The translations under genes were made by a program, and so were the position numbers. From NCBI RefSeq assembly GCF_026230105.1, contig NC_079480.1, forward strand, positions 11,946,488-12,010,487: DNA of 64,000 bases, given 5' to 3'. This document shows, piece by piece, positions 33,563-45,609 of this stretch (positions are counted from its first letter, which is position 1; the number at the start of each line of letters is the position of its first letter). The DNA comes from Diorhabda sublineata. Lineage: Eukaryota > Arthropoda > Insecta > Coleoptera > Chrysomelidae. The notes beneath the pieces are model-generated. The model was not told where the DNA came from and did no database searches. It was given only the letters and a program-made list of their open reading frames with translations.

Positions 33563-34559
33563 AATACATTCTAGATATGATAAGACATTATTAAATTCAT
33601 TCTACGTAAAGTTTCGTGATGGAGATATTATCAAAATTTTAAATTTTAAAAATTAATTTTCTCAGTTATGATTGCACCAAATTTTCAAAAACTTTATATT
33701 TCTGAACAGAGAACTGAAATCCCTGAAAGGTGCAACACGACCCTCTTTCTTATTTTGAATTTTCGAGGGGGTGCTTATAATTCAGAGGAGGTGCTGGAGA
33801 GGGATAATATTTTCATACTGTGATTTGTGAATTCAAGAATAAAATCCGACTTGTTTCTTGTTTTTTTCATATTGTAAACTTCTTAAATTCCTCCTCTATG
33901 AGAATGCTATTATCTTATAATTGTTGCTTACATCAACCCTATTATTAATTAGTGCAATAGATTGTATCATCCTTTCTATCATCTACAAATTCCATATTTC
34001 CAATTCCACTTTTATTATGCTGAAATGACGATATGCTGAAATGATGAAAACTTTTTTTCGGCGGTTTTCAAACTGAGAAAAATGGAATATGCAATATCAT
34101 ACTGCTGAGCCGATTTTTTCGATAATTATTCAAATGTAGCTTCATTAACAGCAGGAATACACAGTTCTTTATTACTATTCCTCATTACAGTGGCGGTTCG
34201 TGGTAAAAAATTTAAGATGTTTGCAAAGTTTCCAAAAAAAACTTTGTAGTCAAATTTCCATTGAATTTTTTCGGCTTCTGGCATAATTGTTGGAATACAA
34301 GAGAAATATCGATCGCTTACGTCGTTACCTTTCAAAAATGTCCTGAACAACTTAAACAGTAACTTGTGTGTTTACTAAACTTAAGTACGCTTCAGTACTT
34401 ACTTGCATTTGTTTATTATTTAGACGAAAAATTTATAAGTACAGAAATTTGTCACGATAGTACCGCTTTCACCATGTCCGCGGAGAGCCAATTCAAATGC
34501 CCCACAAAATTCAGTACAATTAATAATTTTTGACAATATATACCTATTTTTCGAAAGAC
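33563..34559. other. no gene recognised; one unassigned open frame
   Basis: A 74-codon frame at 34126-34350 (minus) contains NILNFLPRTATVMRNSNKEL. I do not recognise it and there is no supporting context. 33560-33830 may be the 3' untranslated part of the DUF4817-type element. Confidence 0.35.
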
Positions 34560-35770
34560 CGTTTAGATCCATATCCTTGTAATTTCTCTCCACTTCTTTC
34601 GGTCTCTTGCTTTTTCTCTCCAGCTCTGGATGTTTTTCTCTCTAAGATCTTCTTCCACTATTTCCCTCCACCGTTTTATTAGTCTACCTCTTTGCCTCTG
34701 CCCTCTGGTATCTTCCATGCAACTCGTTTCAAAAGTCTGTCTTCGTTCATTCCTTCTAAGTGACCTTCTTGTCTTTATGAAAGCGCTGATTGGTAACTCA
34801 TTGGAAAATTTGTAAATTTCATGGTTTTATCTTCTCTCCCATCCTAACTTCATCTGCTTTCCCCCAAAAATGGTTTTTAGTATTTTTCTCTCTCAGATTT
34901 CCAGTTTCTATTTCGTTTTATTCGTCACTACCCAGGTTTCACAGGTGTATGTCACGGTGTGTCTCAAAATTGTTTTATAAAATCGGACTTTCTTAGATAT
35001 GGCTATCTTTTTTGACGTTATTATTCTTCTAATGCTGCCTGCACACCTTTTGATTCTGGCAACTCTTAGTCTGATTTTCTTTTCTTCTATTATCTAGTAG
35101 TACATCCAAGTACATGATATTTTCTACTTTCTCGAAATTATATTAACGTCCCATCATGTTTATGTACCTTGAAATTGTTTTTTGTATTGCTTCAACATTA
35201 TTAAAGTGTAGATCTCTTCTGCTGCTGTTATTAGTTGTATTGTGGCTTCTTCAAGCTTCTTTCTGTTTCTAACGGCTATCGCCGCTATATCATCGGCATA
35301 AGCTAAGCATCGATGACTTCTGTTAAATATCATGCCTGTCCTATTGATACTGGCTCTTCTTATTATAACTTTCAATGGTAAATTAAATAGTACCGTTGAT
35401 AGAGATTGCCTTTCATTGTTATTAGTTTTTACTATATTGGTTGTCCTTAATGTCATTTTAACAAGTTTGTTTGGAATTTCTAGTTCTCGTAATATTTGAG
35501 TCAATTTGTTTCTGTTTATACTATCATAAGCCTTTTTGAAATCAACAAAAATGATCTGTGTTGCTATCTCATATACATAACAGCCAGTAATCAGCTATTT
35601 CATCATAAAAATTTGGTCGGATGTTCCTCTGTCTTTTCTAAACCATACAAACTAAATTGAAAATGTTTTCTTTAAGCTGTTTGTTCTATTTTTACTCCAT
35701 TATCTTCGTGACTTCTATTGTTTTTCATCTTATTTATTACTTCCCCAACTCCTTCTTCTTTTTATTTAAT
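34560..35770 (-). pseudogene. RTE-type LINE, RT and C-terminal region
   Basis: Minus strand: RGTSDQIFMMK, RT domain A IIFVDFKKAYDSINRNK, LTQILRELEIPNKLVKMTL, LSTVLFNLPLKVIIRR, then catalytic CLAYADDIAAIAVRNRKKL. Downstream are decayed thumb pieces (MYLDVLLDNRRKENQTK-like), RRIITSKKIAISKKVRFYKT and the C-terminal block ERMNEDRLLKRVAWKIP, KRWREIVEEDLREKNIQSW and EKARDRKKWREI ending near 34570. About 1.2 kb of nearly colinear sequence survives, the longest RTE copy here. The first 114 residues across YADD form one open frame. 5'-truncated; stops and frameshifts lie downstream. Confidence 0.87.
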
Positions 35771-37345
35771 AAATAAGCAGACTCTAATAGGGAATATGCA
35801 CTTAATTTAAATTTGTTCCCAGAGTTATTAAAGTCCCAATATTAGTATTAAATCATTATTTTCCCATTTAATTTGTTCGAATTGTATAAAATGATAATTA
35901 AATAATGCAAAATAAAGTAGCGAGATTCAAATTTAATAAACACCTCATCATTGATCGTGATGTCAAATGACACGTCCTGGATTTGAACAAACAGTTTGTT
36001 AGTTGTATCTGAAACAAAAAATTCTGGCTTTTATGATGAGTGCATATTTCGTATCTAATCAACATTTTACATTGGCCGAGGTCAAACAATACAAACAACA
36101 TGTCTCTGAACTCTAGCCTAACTTTTTTCTATAATTTTATCGATATTATAACCTATAATGTAACTGTAAACAAATACTGGGCTTGATAATTGACGTTATC
36201 CAAAGCCCGCGAAAAAAAGCGGCGTTCAAAACGAGCCAAATTTAACCAATACACCAATACTTTAAATATTTAAAAAATTATTTTTCCTTTTTTGACAGAA
36301 TGTATATTTTTTATTCGGTTATAGCTATCTAAAGAGTGAATGGAAATTATAAAAAATACATGCTATGGCAGATAAATCATAATATTTGGTTGATCCTATA
36401 AAGTTGATCAATAAAGATGATTTTCTGAGTTTTATTTTAAGACTTAATTGCTGCAGATCATGATCCCTATTACCGATATTTGTGTTAGAATTGAATTTTA
36501 TCGCCGTCACTGGGATCTGGTAGTATAGCCGTTATGATGTACAATCGGACACTATTCTTCTCTTCGTCCCACCTGCAACAATGGTTTTATTTATAAGTGA
36601 TTCATCATAGGAGACCTACGAAGAGATTTATCAAGTATGCTGTCAAGTTAGGTTAGAGTAAAGGGCGCATGGTGGACGGGACGCTCCAATGGCGTATTTA
36701 TTAGAAAATTGTATGGTCTAAGATCAAAATTTTGGATCAGTAGTAAAAATAATATATTACAGTATAGAATAAGAGCTGACGACATTCCTCTCATTCCCCA
36801 AATAACTATTGATTATCTTCTGGGTATATATGACAAATTTTTATTCTATTAAATATAAAATCCAATTCGTAATTGTAGATAGCTGGTATAACAAGACGCC
36901 TAAAAGTAGAAGTTGATATTGATATTGCAATATAAAGAGAGAGAGAGAGAGGAAAATGCTTTATTTTCAAAAAATTGTTACAATTTGTAGACAAAAACTT
37001 GTGAAAACTAAAAAACAAACATAAAAGTAACTAAATAAAGATACAAATAAAATAAAATTTCAATATACAGAAAAAAACCACAATCAGTAACACAATTATA
37101 GATAATCGTGGTCAAAAATAACGCACCACCCCGATTTCTGAAAATATTTATTTGTTTAATAAATTTAAATTAATATTGCTATTGTTCAACTTCTTTTCAA
37201 TCAATTTGACGCAATACTAAGAAATGTGTAGTAATTTTCAGTGATTTTTAATGAGTAAAAAAATAAAAATATTTCAATAAAATCAAATTTTCTTAAGAAT
37301 TAAACTTGCATTCTAAACAATAATGTTCCATTTTTTAAAATGCTA
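35771..37345. other. no gene recognised
   Basis: AT-rich, with a GA microsatellite at about 36935-36952. The weak open frames give no family resemblance. Confidence 0.45.
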
Positions 37346-37930
37346 CTAGCGTGTATTACCGCCTCTGGATGTAATTTTTGTCAACATTCTCCTGGGCATT
37401 CTCTCAATTAGGTGCTGTATTACTTCTTGAGGTATGTTCTCCCATGCCTCTAATGCCGCTTGCTCAACTCAATTTTGAATAGAAGATATTATTCATATCT
37501 GGACTTCTTGGTGGCTAGTCCAGTGTATGAATTCCTACTTCGTTTCCGTAATTCAGAACATCTACCGCAACGTGTGGTCTAGCATTATCATGCATTGAAC
37601 GAAAATCATCATCAATAAATGGCCCAAACGGAACGACGGGATTTTCAAGAATGTCAGTTACGTATCTTGCTGCGTTAAGGGCGGGTCTAAGAAAAGACAC
37701 TAGTTCTGTGCGGGCATCAAAACAAATTCCTCCCCAAAACATGATAGACCATCCTTGAAATGGCTCCCTGAGAATAATACAATTTGAATTTGATTACGTC
37801 CATCAGGATTTCTTAGACTGATTCTTGTGTCATCAGTAAATAAAGCCAATTTTCTAAATTTCAATCTAAATGTTGCCTTGCAAATCTAGCAACACTATGC
37901 TGCTTGGTTAGCAAAGGTGCTTTCCAGTAA
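37346..37930 (-). pseudogene. Tc1-like transposase, C-terminal two thirds
   Basis: Minus strand: LIYWKAPLLTKQHSVARF, LFTDDTRISLRNPDGRNQI (first catalytic D region), then an open frame MFWGGICFDARTELVSFLRP, AARYVTDILENPVVPFGPF, RSMHDNARPHVAVDVLNYGN (second D), PPRSPDMN and, after a short deletion, EAWENIPQEVIQHLIERMPR and SRGGNTR with a stop at 37346-37348. The segment with the third catalytic acid (IEHLWDxL) is lost in the deletion after PDMN. It lacks the N-terminal HTH. It is a different Tc1 subfamily from that at 21.7 kb. Confidence 0.87.
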
Positions 37931-38100
37931 ATAAGCCTCAAATTATTGCGAAATGTGAGAAATGATGATTTCGATTTGATTTCAATTGGCAAGTGATTGT
38001 GCATTTTTTGCATTGTAAAATATTGAGCCCTTAACTAATTCTGAACGTTGAGTAGGTAGGTAAAGGTCGTGCTTCACGTTCTTAAGTGGATAGCAGTGCA
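37931..38100 (-). pseudogene. possible LINE C-terminal scrap joined to the Tc1
   Basis: Same strand, immediately upstream: DLYLPTQRSELVKGSIFYN, then KMHNHLPIEIKSKSSFLTF and RNNLR. This looks like the last ~45 residues of a Jockey/CR1-group RT protein (xLPxxIKxxxSxxxFKxxLK). The join to the Tc1 text at about 37930 is seamless, so the Tc1 end was lost by deletion or the LINE was cut by it. Confidence 0.45.
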
Positions 38101-38179
38101 ACTTTTTTGAAATTGGAGAAACGAGCTTACGAATCCCTGCAGTGAGCCTGCTGCTTGGTCCAAGGAAATATCTAACAGC

Positions 38180-38490
38180 TCTCTTTTATAGTCTGAAAAT
38201 TCAACACCTAGCCCAGAAGAGAATTGATGAGACATTCACCGTACAGTCCTTGTTTGTCACCTAATGATTTCTCCTTATTCCTGCAGATTGAAATTAAATT
38301 ACAAGGTCAACATTCTTCTACAACTGAAGAAGTAGTTGAGGGTTCAAATCACATGTTTTGGAGGTACTTCGATTGGAATGGAAAAATACTTCAACAATTG
38401 TTTCAAACGCATTCAAAACTGTTTTGATTTTAACGGAGACTATTTTAGAAAAAACATTAGAACCATATCCAATTATAAATATTATTATCT
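38180..38490 (+). pseudogene. mariner transposase, C-terminal part
   Basis: The + frame reads MRHSPYSPCLSPNDFSLFLQ, IEIKLQGQHSSTTEEVVEG, and, after a shift, RIQNCFDFNGDYFRKN. It corresponds to HPPYSPDLxPxDFFLFPKIK...NGDYFEK of mariners. The third catalytic aspartate (PYSPDL) is changed to cysteine. Only the end of the gene remains, running convergently towards the Tc1 remnant. Confidence 0.75.
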
Positions 38491-39011
38491 CAAAACTTAA
38501 GTAGCAACCCTCGGATTCTAGGCTCTGATTACATCAAATTTAAAAATTTAATCTCAATACATTTGTTTTCCGAGTATATAAAATGACTGGACTAATAAAT
38601 TTAAATAAGCATTGATATTAATAAGTGACCTGAGTATTTGGTATAAAATACTATGATAAAAACTAGACTCTAGATTTTGACTGCTTCTTTTCAGGTAACT
38701 AAATATTTTCGAATAGATAATGACACCGACAGCGATTACATTGAAAGGAAACATTCCATTATGAAGTAAACGTTAGTAGAAATAGACAGCGACTTATGTT
38801 TGATAAATAGTCATTGTGTACAATATTGATGAACATTCCGTTGAAAATATACATTTTTCGGATGACTTACTACCATGACATTTTTAAGTTCATTATAATA
38901 TATAATTACACTGATCGAAAAAAAAAAAAAATTCGTAGTAAAACAAGAATGAATAGCATATTGTGTTAAAATGGACCTATACAAATACGAAAATATGAAA
39001 AAAATTATTGT
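38491..39011. other. no feature recognised
   Basis: AT-rich sequence with an A-run at about 38920-38930. Confidence 0.45.
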
Positions 39012-40065
39012 AAGGTTTTTATGTTACATTTATAGAACCATATTCATTGGTGAAATATTTAATATTTATTAAAAAAAATAATTTCACGTTTCATGTCTAT
39101 TAAAAACTTAAAAAAAATCACTTTAAATATCAATTAGCTCTACTCTTTCCTTTTATGTGGGGTTGCACTTTCCCTTTTCAAAAACCAACAGTAATCACCC
39201 ATCATGGCCGATTCCCATCGTCCTTGATACCGAATTTCCATTGTTCTAATATTTTGGTGGAACCTTTCACCCTGCTCATCACTGACAGCTCCCAAATTTT
39301 CGGATGGTAATGAAGGAAATGAATTTTCAATAACATTCGGGCACCAAGGGATTTGTAGGCGTATAGAAGTTCATCAACTAACTGTTGGTAATTTGGATTC
39401 ATATTGTTGCCCAAAAATTCCTTCACTACACTAACAAATGCCTTCCATGCTCTAAGTTCCTGTCTAGTGAGGTGCTTCGCAAAATTGTCATCGTCCAGGA
39501 ATTTTCTTATTTGTGACGCAATAAAAATACCTTTAATTTGGCATCACTCAACCTAACATTTTGAAACTGACTTCTTGCTTGCCAATTTTTCTACATAGTG
39601 TTGATCTACTGCCCGACTGTCTCATAGACAAAGAAAACAGCATTGTTTCATAAACCCTTCTTGAAGTCCTATTGAAATTCCAATCACCTTCTGGTCCCCA
39701 CATATCTGCTACTTATACTTGTAGTTCATTTTGTCTAATAGCTAACGAATATTTTCATTAGTTTCTTTATATGTTGTCTCCAGTATCTTCTAAAACAATA
39801 TTTTGCGGATCTAAAGGCTCAATTGGTACTGGTGAATCTTCGAGGAACAGGTCTTATAGCAGACGGCAAATTTGGATACTCGATCAATTGAAGTACCAAA
39901 ATATTTCAAATATGTTTTTTACATTTTCGGAAAATTTATGGTGAAATCCCCGGCTTGGGGATATTCTCCACAAATATAGCAAAATTTTTCAGGAGTAGTT
40001 TTGCAATTACGGCGTGTTTGACTCGATATTTTCGTCTTTATAATCACTTTTTGCACTATGAACAG
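39012..40065 (-). pseudogene. unassigned repeat gene family (SDEQGERF type), longer copy
   Basis: Minus strand in order: CKTTPEKFCYICGEYP (CX2C), QLIEYPNLPSAIRPVP, LQEGFMKQCCFLCL (CX2C) with DSRAVDQHYVEKL, IRKFLDDDNFAKHLTRQELR, FLGNNMNPNYQQLVDELL, KIHFLHYH, and, after a frameshift near 39300, ENLGAVSDEQGERFHQNI, RTMEIRYQGRWESAMMGDYC, WFLKRES and a stop at 39123-39125. About 110 bp of 3' sequence after the stop is shared with the 7.6 kb copy. I know this signature from many nearly identical ORFs in insect genomes, which behaves as a mobile family, but I cannot name its class. Two CX2C pairs and the HxD-rich end suggest a metal-binding enzyme-like fold; that is inference. Confidence 0.7.
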
Positions 40066-40979
40066 AGAACCACTTTCTTTGCATCTCAACAGAATACTAA
40101 TTTTTAATGTTATTTTTATGTTTATTATTCATTATTATTCATTATTATTTTTTCGGCCATAAAATTTACCGATATTAACTTCCTCTCTTCCTCTTTATAA
40201 AATTACCCACCAGCTAATGTAAACAGGGATAATTAAACTATTGAAAAGTGGTACGTACTAGGGCTTAATAATTGTTTTTTTTTTATTATTGGAGGGTATT
40301 TCCATTTTAAAAATAAAGGTCTCACACGTCTTATGAAAATCTTGTCGGCCACTGTTATTATATTACATGGAAATAGTTATGAAAAAATTCCAGGTGCAGA
40401 AATTTTAAGGGTGTTCATAGAAGGATATTTTTGTAAAAAACGAAATCAATGAAAAAAGAAGAAATGAACGACAAGTACTTAAGTTGTTGTTTCGATCTAT
40501 GATACATACATATAACATATGTTTTTATAAGAAAAGTATTAAAAACAATCTTCAAAGTAATTGATTCAAGCTTACTCCAAGTTATTGAGGGATCACCTAC
40601 AGTTATCTACCAAGTGAACTAAGTATTATTAGGAATTCTACAAGACGGTATGATGGGTTCCATTCGCTCACAATTTTTTTCATTAATCTTTTTTATTTTT
40701 CGGATAACATTGTATGTCCTATTACATGTTATTTCAGATGTTACCAAGTCTATTTCCATTTTATTTATGTTAATTTTTACTCTTACTTCAACTTTTCCCA
40801 TCGCTCACATACACAAGGTATGGTAGACGCCATCAATACTGAAACAGTATTTGCATATATTTGTTTCAGTTTTGTTCCTTTTGTGACGGTACTCTTTGAA
40901 TCAACCGTGCCCCGACAATACCTGAGTCATGGAATAGTCGATATCGTCATAAAGTGTGTTCATCCAGCGCAGCGGTTAA
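40066..40979. other. no gene recognised
   Basis: 40125-40150 has ATTATTC repeats. A 60-codon minus frame at 40619-40801 is lysine/asparagine-rich and unassigned. Confidence 0.4.
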
Positions 40980-41640
40980 TGTTTCTTTGTGTGTCTTCTC
41001 TTTTCTGACCATCGTATACTGCAGCTCGTTTTCTAATCATGAAATGTATCGGAGCAATATCAGCGATTATTTCTACTGCATTCAATAATATGGTTCGGTT
41101 TGCGTTTGCTGTTCTATGTATTTGTTGCACTTCATCGCGTGTCAGATCGAAGCACTACACTATCTAGATTCTCCTTTTGGAAGCTCTTAGCTGTTCAAGA
41201 TTCGGCACTAAACACGAGAAGGCTACGATCCGCCGGATATGCTCACCAAAAGATAACTTCTTGTTCCAAATGTTCCAATCCAAATGTCTAAGTATTTAAT
41301 GACTATATTTGGGTTGATTACAGCTCCTAGAATATTGAGCTGAATGGGATCAATCTTCCTTCTTTTTCCCAAGACAATCGTTTTAGTCTTTTGAGGTGCC
41401 AGACATATAGATATAACCAGCAGGCTTAGATTGAATTTTTGCTTCAAAGTATCTTCATTCTTGTCCGTGACCACCATAGCAATATCAATATTAATGTTAT
41501 TCCTTATGATAATTCTATTTGAAGCAGATCGTCGTATAGAACCTTCCACATCTTTCGTCCAAGAACCAAATCTTGAGGTACTCCGATGCTTATCGTTATT
41601 AGCCTTAAGTTGCCTACAGGGGTTTTAGTATGATCTCTAG
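40980..41640 (-). pseudogene. R1-like LINE reverse transcriptase, C-terminal half
   Basis: Minus strand: TISIGVPQDLVLGRKMWKVL with YDDLLQIELS (RT domain with GVPQ), DIAMVVTDKNEDTLKQKF (the Y.DD palm strand, first residues lost), LAPQKTKTIVLGKRRKIDP, NPNIVIKYLDIWIGT, LEQLRASKRRI and AVEIIADIAPIHFMIRKRA ending near 41000. The order fits R1-clade RT (SGVPQGSVLGPxLWN...LAPxKTExVLxxxRK...KYLGVxID...AVxVIxGxxPIDLLxxER). It has frameshifts and an internal shortening after the KYLDIWIGT block. It lies head-to-head with a + strand copy 0.5 kb away. Confidence 0.8.
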
Positions 41641-42085
41641 GTTATGGAGATAAGAATTATGTGTAAGAGACTCTTAACAGTGTATGCTAAAATCCGACGC
41701 TGAATCTGCATCATATTGCTCCATTTATTTATAAATTGAGTACGTCGTCAAATTTTTATAGCGCATTAAGAAATGGAATTTGTATCATATACAGAAAGGT
41801 TTCATAAGAAGAAATTACAAATTCATAGAGTAATTTATATTTTCAACGTAAACCTTTGCGGCTCCAAAGGAAAAAGAAATCTTAGGTCATTGGCGTGCGA
41901 CAACAGAATGAATCGGAAGGTTTGTGGATTATTCAACCGGTCAACTTTAGTGAACGCAGTTCGCCGACATTTCTCTGGCAACTGTTTATCAAAGTATTAC
42001 AAGACGACTGCCAAAACATTTTTTTCTTAATAAAAAATGTATCAGTATATAATAAATCGAACGAAAGGCTAGGAAGAAGTTAATC
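41641..42085. other. no gene recognised
   Basis: Short overlapping open frames (41773-42030, 42-codon to 85-codon) have no family resemblance. Confidence 0.35.
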
Positions 42086-43600
42086 AAGCTTTACTGAAGG
42101 AGCTATATGCAAAATACCTCTTATTGACCACAATACAGGTGGACAGACGAAATAGCTGAGCTGCGTAGGGCTTTTCTAGCAAACAAGGACCTCTGAGGAA
42201 CAGGATATAAGATAGTTACTAGCAAACTGAAGAATCGATCCTCACCAGACCTCAAAGAGGCACCAAATAACAGGAAGGATCGTTGATGCACTTTTTCCGA
42301 CATAACAAATACAGACCAACGCGGTTAGCTATACTGAGACTACAACTGCCCTCATCTTCGCTCTGGAGGAACTTATGGGTAAAAGTTAATCGAATACACC
42401 GATGACCTACCGACCGCTGAGCTTACTAAATAATACCAGTAAATTATTTGAACATCTACTGACACCGAGAATAACAGACTCTTAGACCTACAATTCGGCT
42501 TCAGAAAAGGGCCGATCAATAACCGGAGCAATCCAGAAGGTAATCGACACCTTTTTGGAAGGTGTAAGGAGTGCCTTTAAATCGTTCAGGTAGCATAGGG
42601 ACTGTTAAAGACTGCTTCGGGATCCCAGACTACTTGACCCAAGTGGTGAAGGATTATCTGAGAAACAGGCGACTAATCTACGAGTCGATAGAAGGACAGG
42701 TGACTAGACAAATTATCGCAGGGGTTGCTCAAGGATCTATACTGGGACTGGATCTATGGAATAATCTATATGATAGTCTGTTTAGACTGGAATTCGATCA
42801 CAGAACAATCTGCAGAATTAGTGTAGCTTACTAAACCGGACAATGAGACGAGTAGGGAGATGGATGACAGCTCACTATGGAAAAAACTGAGCTGATGTTT
42901 CTCACAAGGAAACAGATATAGACAAAACTACCCATTGAGATTGGGACAAACGAAATAGAGTCTAGATGCGAAATAAAGTATTTGGAAGTGACCTTAGAAA
43001 CGAAGATGTCTTTATGGCCCCACATAAGTGAAACAGGTCAAAAAGCGGCCGAGCCAGCATTTTTGAGCCGGTCAAATATTAACGGATCACGGCCGGAGGA
43101 ACGAAGGCTGCTTATGTCGAAAACTCACTCAATTTTTCTGTATAGAGCGGAGGTCTGGTCAGATGCTCTGAGAATAAAGAAATACTACAAAACGATGAGA
43201 TGCTACAGATACAAGGTACACTGAGGCCAGCTCCTACCGGACTATCTCTGCACAAGCTCTCCTAGTCCTGACACTGGAACAAAACGGATGTGGCAACAAT
43301 GATGGAGAGAAGAGAAATCAGCTGAATGGATGCGATTACTCAAAGAAGACCTTAGATTGTGGACCGAGAGGTGAACTTCTACATTACCTAGATTTTAACG
43401 GGACACGGCTACTTCCGACACACGACTCAGATGATGCCGACCACACGTTCTTCTTGTGTAACTACTGGAGGAGTTCAAGAGAGAAGGTTGAGGAGACTGT
43501 CGGCAGCAAAAGTCCTGATAATATTTTCCTTTCCTTTGTGATGATGCACAAAGTAGAATGTTGGTAACTAATTGCTACCTATACAAAGAAAATTCTTAGG
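42086..43600 (+). pseudogene. R1-like LINE, RT to C-terminal zinc region
   Basis: About 1.5 kb of colinear R1-clade sequence on the + strand. In order: EIAELRRAFLANKDL, YRPLSLLNNTSKLFEHLL, LQFGFRKG with SITGAIQKVIDTFLEG, IPDYLTQVVKDYLRNRRLIY, AGVAQGSILGLDLWNNLYD, TELMFLTRKQ, CEIKYLEVTLETKMSLWPHI, ERRLLMSKTHSIFLYRAEVW, KEDLRLWTER and the C-terminal DDADHTFFLCNYWRSSREKV with SPDNIFLSFV. The HTFF..C block is the end of the terminal zinc motif. The YADD palm strand has been lost in a short gap at about 42835. Many frameshifts; no intact domain. Confidence 0.86.
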
Positions 43601-44066
43601 CAAAAGAATGTATGACAATATCATAAGAGAAAACTAACAAATGGAACATCATACACGGTCAGACCCACCAACCAGTTAGACGGAGATGACAGAACATGGC
43701 GGCTTAGTGGGTAGGTTGTGGGAGTTTGACATATCCATCAGCTCTCCTGGTGGAATCCGTGACTTGGATTTGGAAAAAACCGAAAATAAAAAAGAGACAT
43801 CATATTGCGACTAAAAATTAGAGCTACTTTCGTCGATAGATTAAACACGATCGACTCTTCAGTATCTGGAATGGCTTCAAGGAGATCACATCCTCACCTC
43901 TACAAATATTTCTTGTTCGAAGCAATTTCTCCGTGGGTTTGTAAAGGCAAGACATTCTGTCCTGCAATATTTATATTCAGAAGCGTATCCAGTCCTAGAA
44001 GATGCCTTCTAAATTTTTTTCTTTTAGGTGAGGTGATGTGAGGTTTTTATATATGTCCGAAAACGT
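43601..44066. other. probable LINE 3' untranslated region, otherwise no feature
   Basis: 43660-43790 is GC-richer than the surroundings and continues the R1-like LINE without coding motifs. Confidence 0.35.
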
Positions 44067-44313
44067 ATACAGGGTGTTTCGAAACGTTCGCATGCGAGTT
44101 ATATCACTGCATTGAGCGAAAAAAATCGATTAAAAATCACCAAACAGTTACATGTCTATAACGCATAGATTAATCGCAAATTAACAATAAGGTTTAGCTA
44201 ATCAAACCTTGTGGAACGTTTAAGACATGTGATTGTTTGGTGATTTTTAATCGATTATTTTCGTTTAATGCAGTGATATAACTTGCATGTGAACGTTTTG
44301 AAACACTCGATAT
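44067..44313. repeat. MITE with ~95 bp terminal inverted repeats
   Basis: The left arm TACAGGGTGTTTCGAAACGT...GTTATATCACTGCATT...AATCGATTAAAAATCACCAA is inverted up to 44313. The arms are ~90 percent identical, with about 55 bp between. TA-rich borders (TATACAG / CGATATA) suit a TA target. No coding capacity. The start CAGGGTGTTTCGAAAC resembles ends of insect Tc1/mariner-type MITEs. Confidence 0.82.
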
Positions 44314-45132
44314 ATGACAGTTTCTTGGACTATTAACTATTATGTCTCTCATAGTATCTAATAAAAATTAACGAAAATATCATAATGAATTTTTTTAGGC
44401 AACTACCTATTGATATATTATTTTTTCTCACTTCATATAGTAAACGAAATTCAGTGATCGAAAAGATAAAAATTTCGAATGATATATAAATAAAACTATT
44501 CACTTTGACATCTGATTAATAATATTGTTGGAAAAATTGACAAAAATAAAATAAATAACTAGGTATCCAACTAATAATCTTGGTAACATATTCAATATAT
44601 AAATGACATTCTTGAAATATTTAATTTTAATACAACCACTGTTTAAGTTCAAAAGCGACATACCTTTTTGAAATCTTACCGAATAAAGTATATAAATTAT
44701 TTTTATAAAAAGATTTTTATCTTGAGACCTGAATTGGGTATCATATGTTTATGTCTAAACTTTATAAACGATATAAATAACTTTTTTATTCAGAAACAGC
44801 TTTTATCTAAAAATTAATGACGAACAAGTATAAATACCAACTTATTCAGATTCTGCTGACCTACGAGTTGGGATATCTTTGAGGAAGTGCATTTTTAGTA
44901 CACACCTTTTCGTAGTTACCAACAATGAAATTAGGCAACTACATTATTAGTACATAAAAACATTCAAATTCAAACACCAAGAACGGAGAGATCACATTTG
45001 TTAGTAATGGTTTTAACATATAAGATATGTGAGGGCTGCTGCTTAAGATTTGAGATATGACAATACTGATATGAATATGTCAAATCTCACACGATAAAGT
45101 TTGACATTTCTAATGGCGACCGTACCCAGAAC
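44314..45132. other. no feature recognised
   Basis: AT-rich sequence without coding motifs. Confidence 0.45.
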
Positions 45133-45140
45133 GTGTTGTT

Positions 45141-45390
45141 CATATATGTAATACTCCTACAAGGACAGTTCTTATGGGAAAAAACGTCTCTATGTTACGG
45201 TGCCGACAATATTCATTTTCTCTCTCGTTCGGGACCCTTTATCTATACTCCGCATGTTTCATGCGCGCAAAAGATGCGCAGAACTAACTAAAGCACCCAG
45301 AGGAGAGTGAGAATTATACACTATTTGTTTCACTCAGTCGAAACACCTTCCACTTATAGAAAATGTCCTTATAGGAGTATTACATATATG
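45141..45390. mobile_element. hAT-type MITE, 250 bp, with 8 bp target duplication
   Basis: Termini are CATATATGTAATACTCCTA and its inverted copy TAGGAGTATTACATATATG (18 bp perfect, then AYAAGGACA). Eight-base flanks GTGTTGTT (45133-45140) and GTGTTGTC (45391-45398) differ at one base. An 8 bp duplication and CA...TG ends indicate a non-autonomous hAT element. A truncated second copy is at 9680-9814. Confidence 0.83.
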
Positions 45391-45609
45391 GTGTTGTCAT
45401 ACATACACCAGTATTTGTTTGTCAGAAGTGTTCGAATAAATCAGAGAACCAATCGCAGAAGACGAATCATCTTCACCTTTTTGAAATATCAAAACATGGA
45501 ATCAACATTTGAAACATCAACCCATCATTTATTGGGTATATCATGAGTGTCGTACCAAATCACATCTAAGTAGATTATCGCTCGGTTCATCCAAAACTCA
45601 ACAATAACT

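Noticed and set aside
34126..34350. 74-codon minus-strand frame as a gene
   Set aside because: No family match, no context and no splice support.
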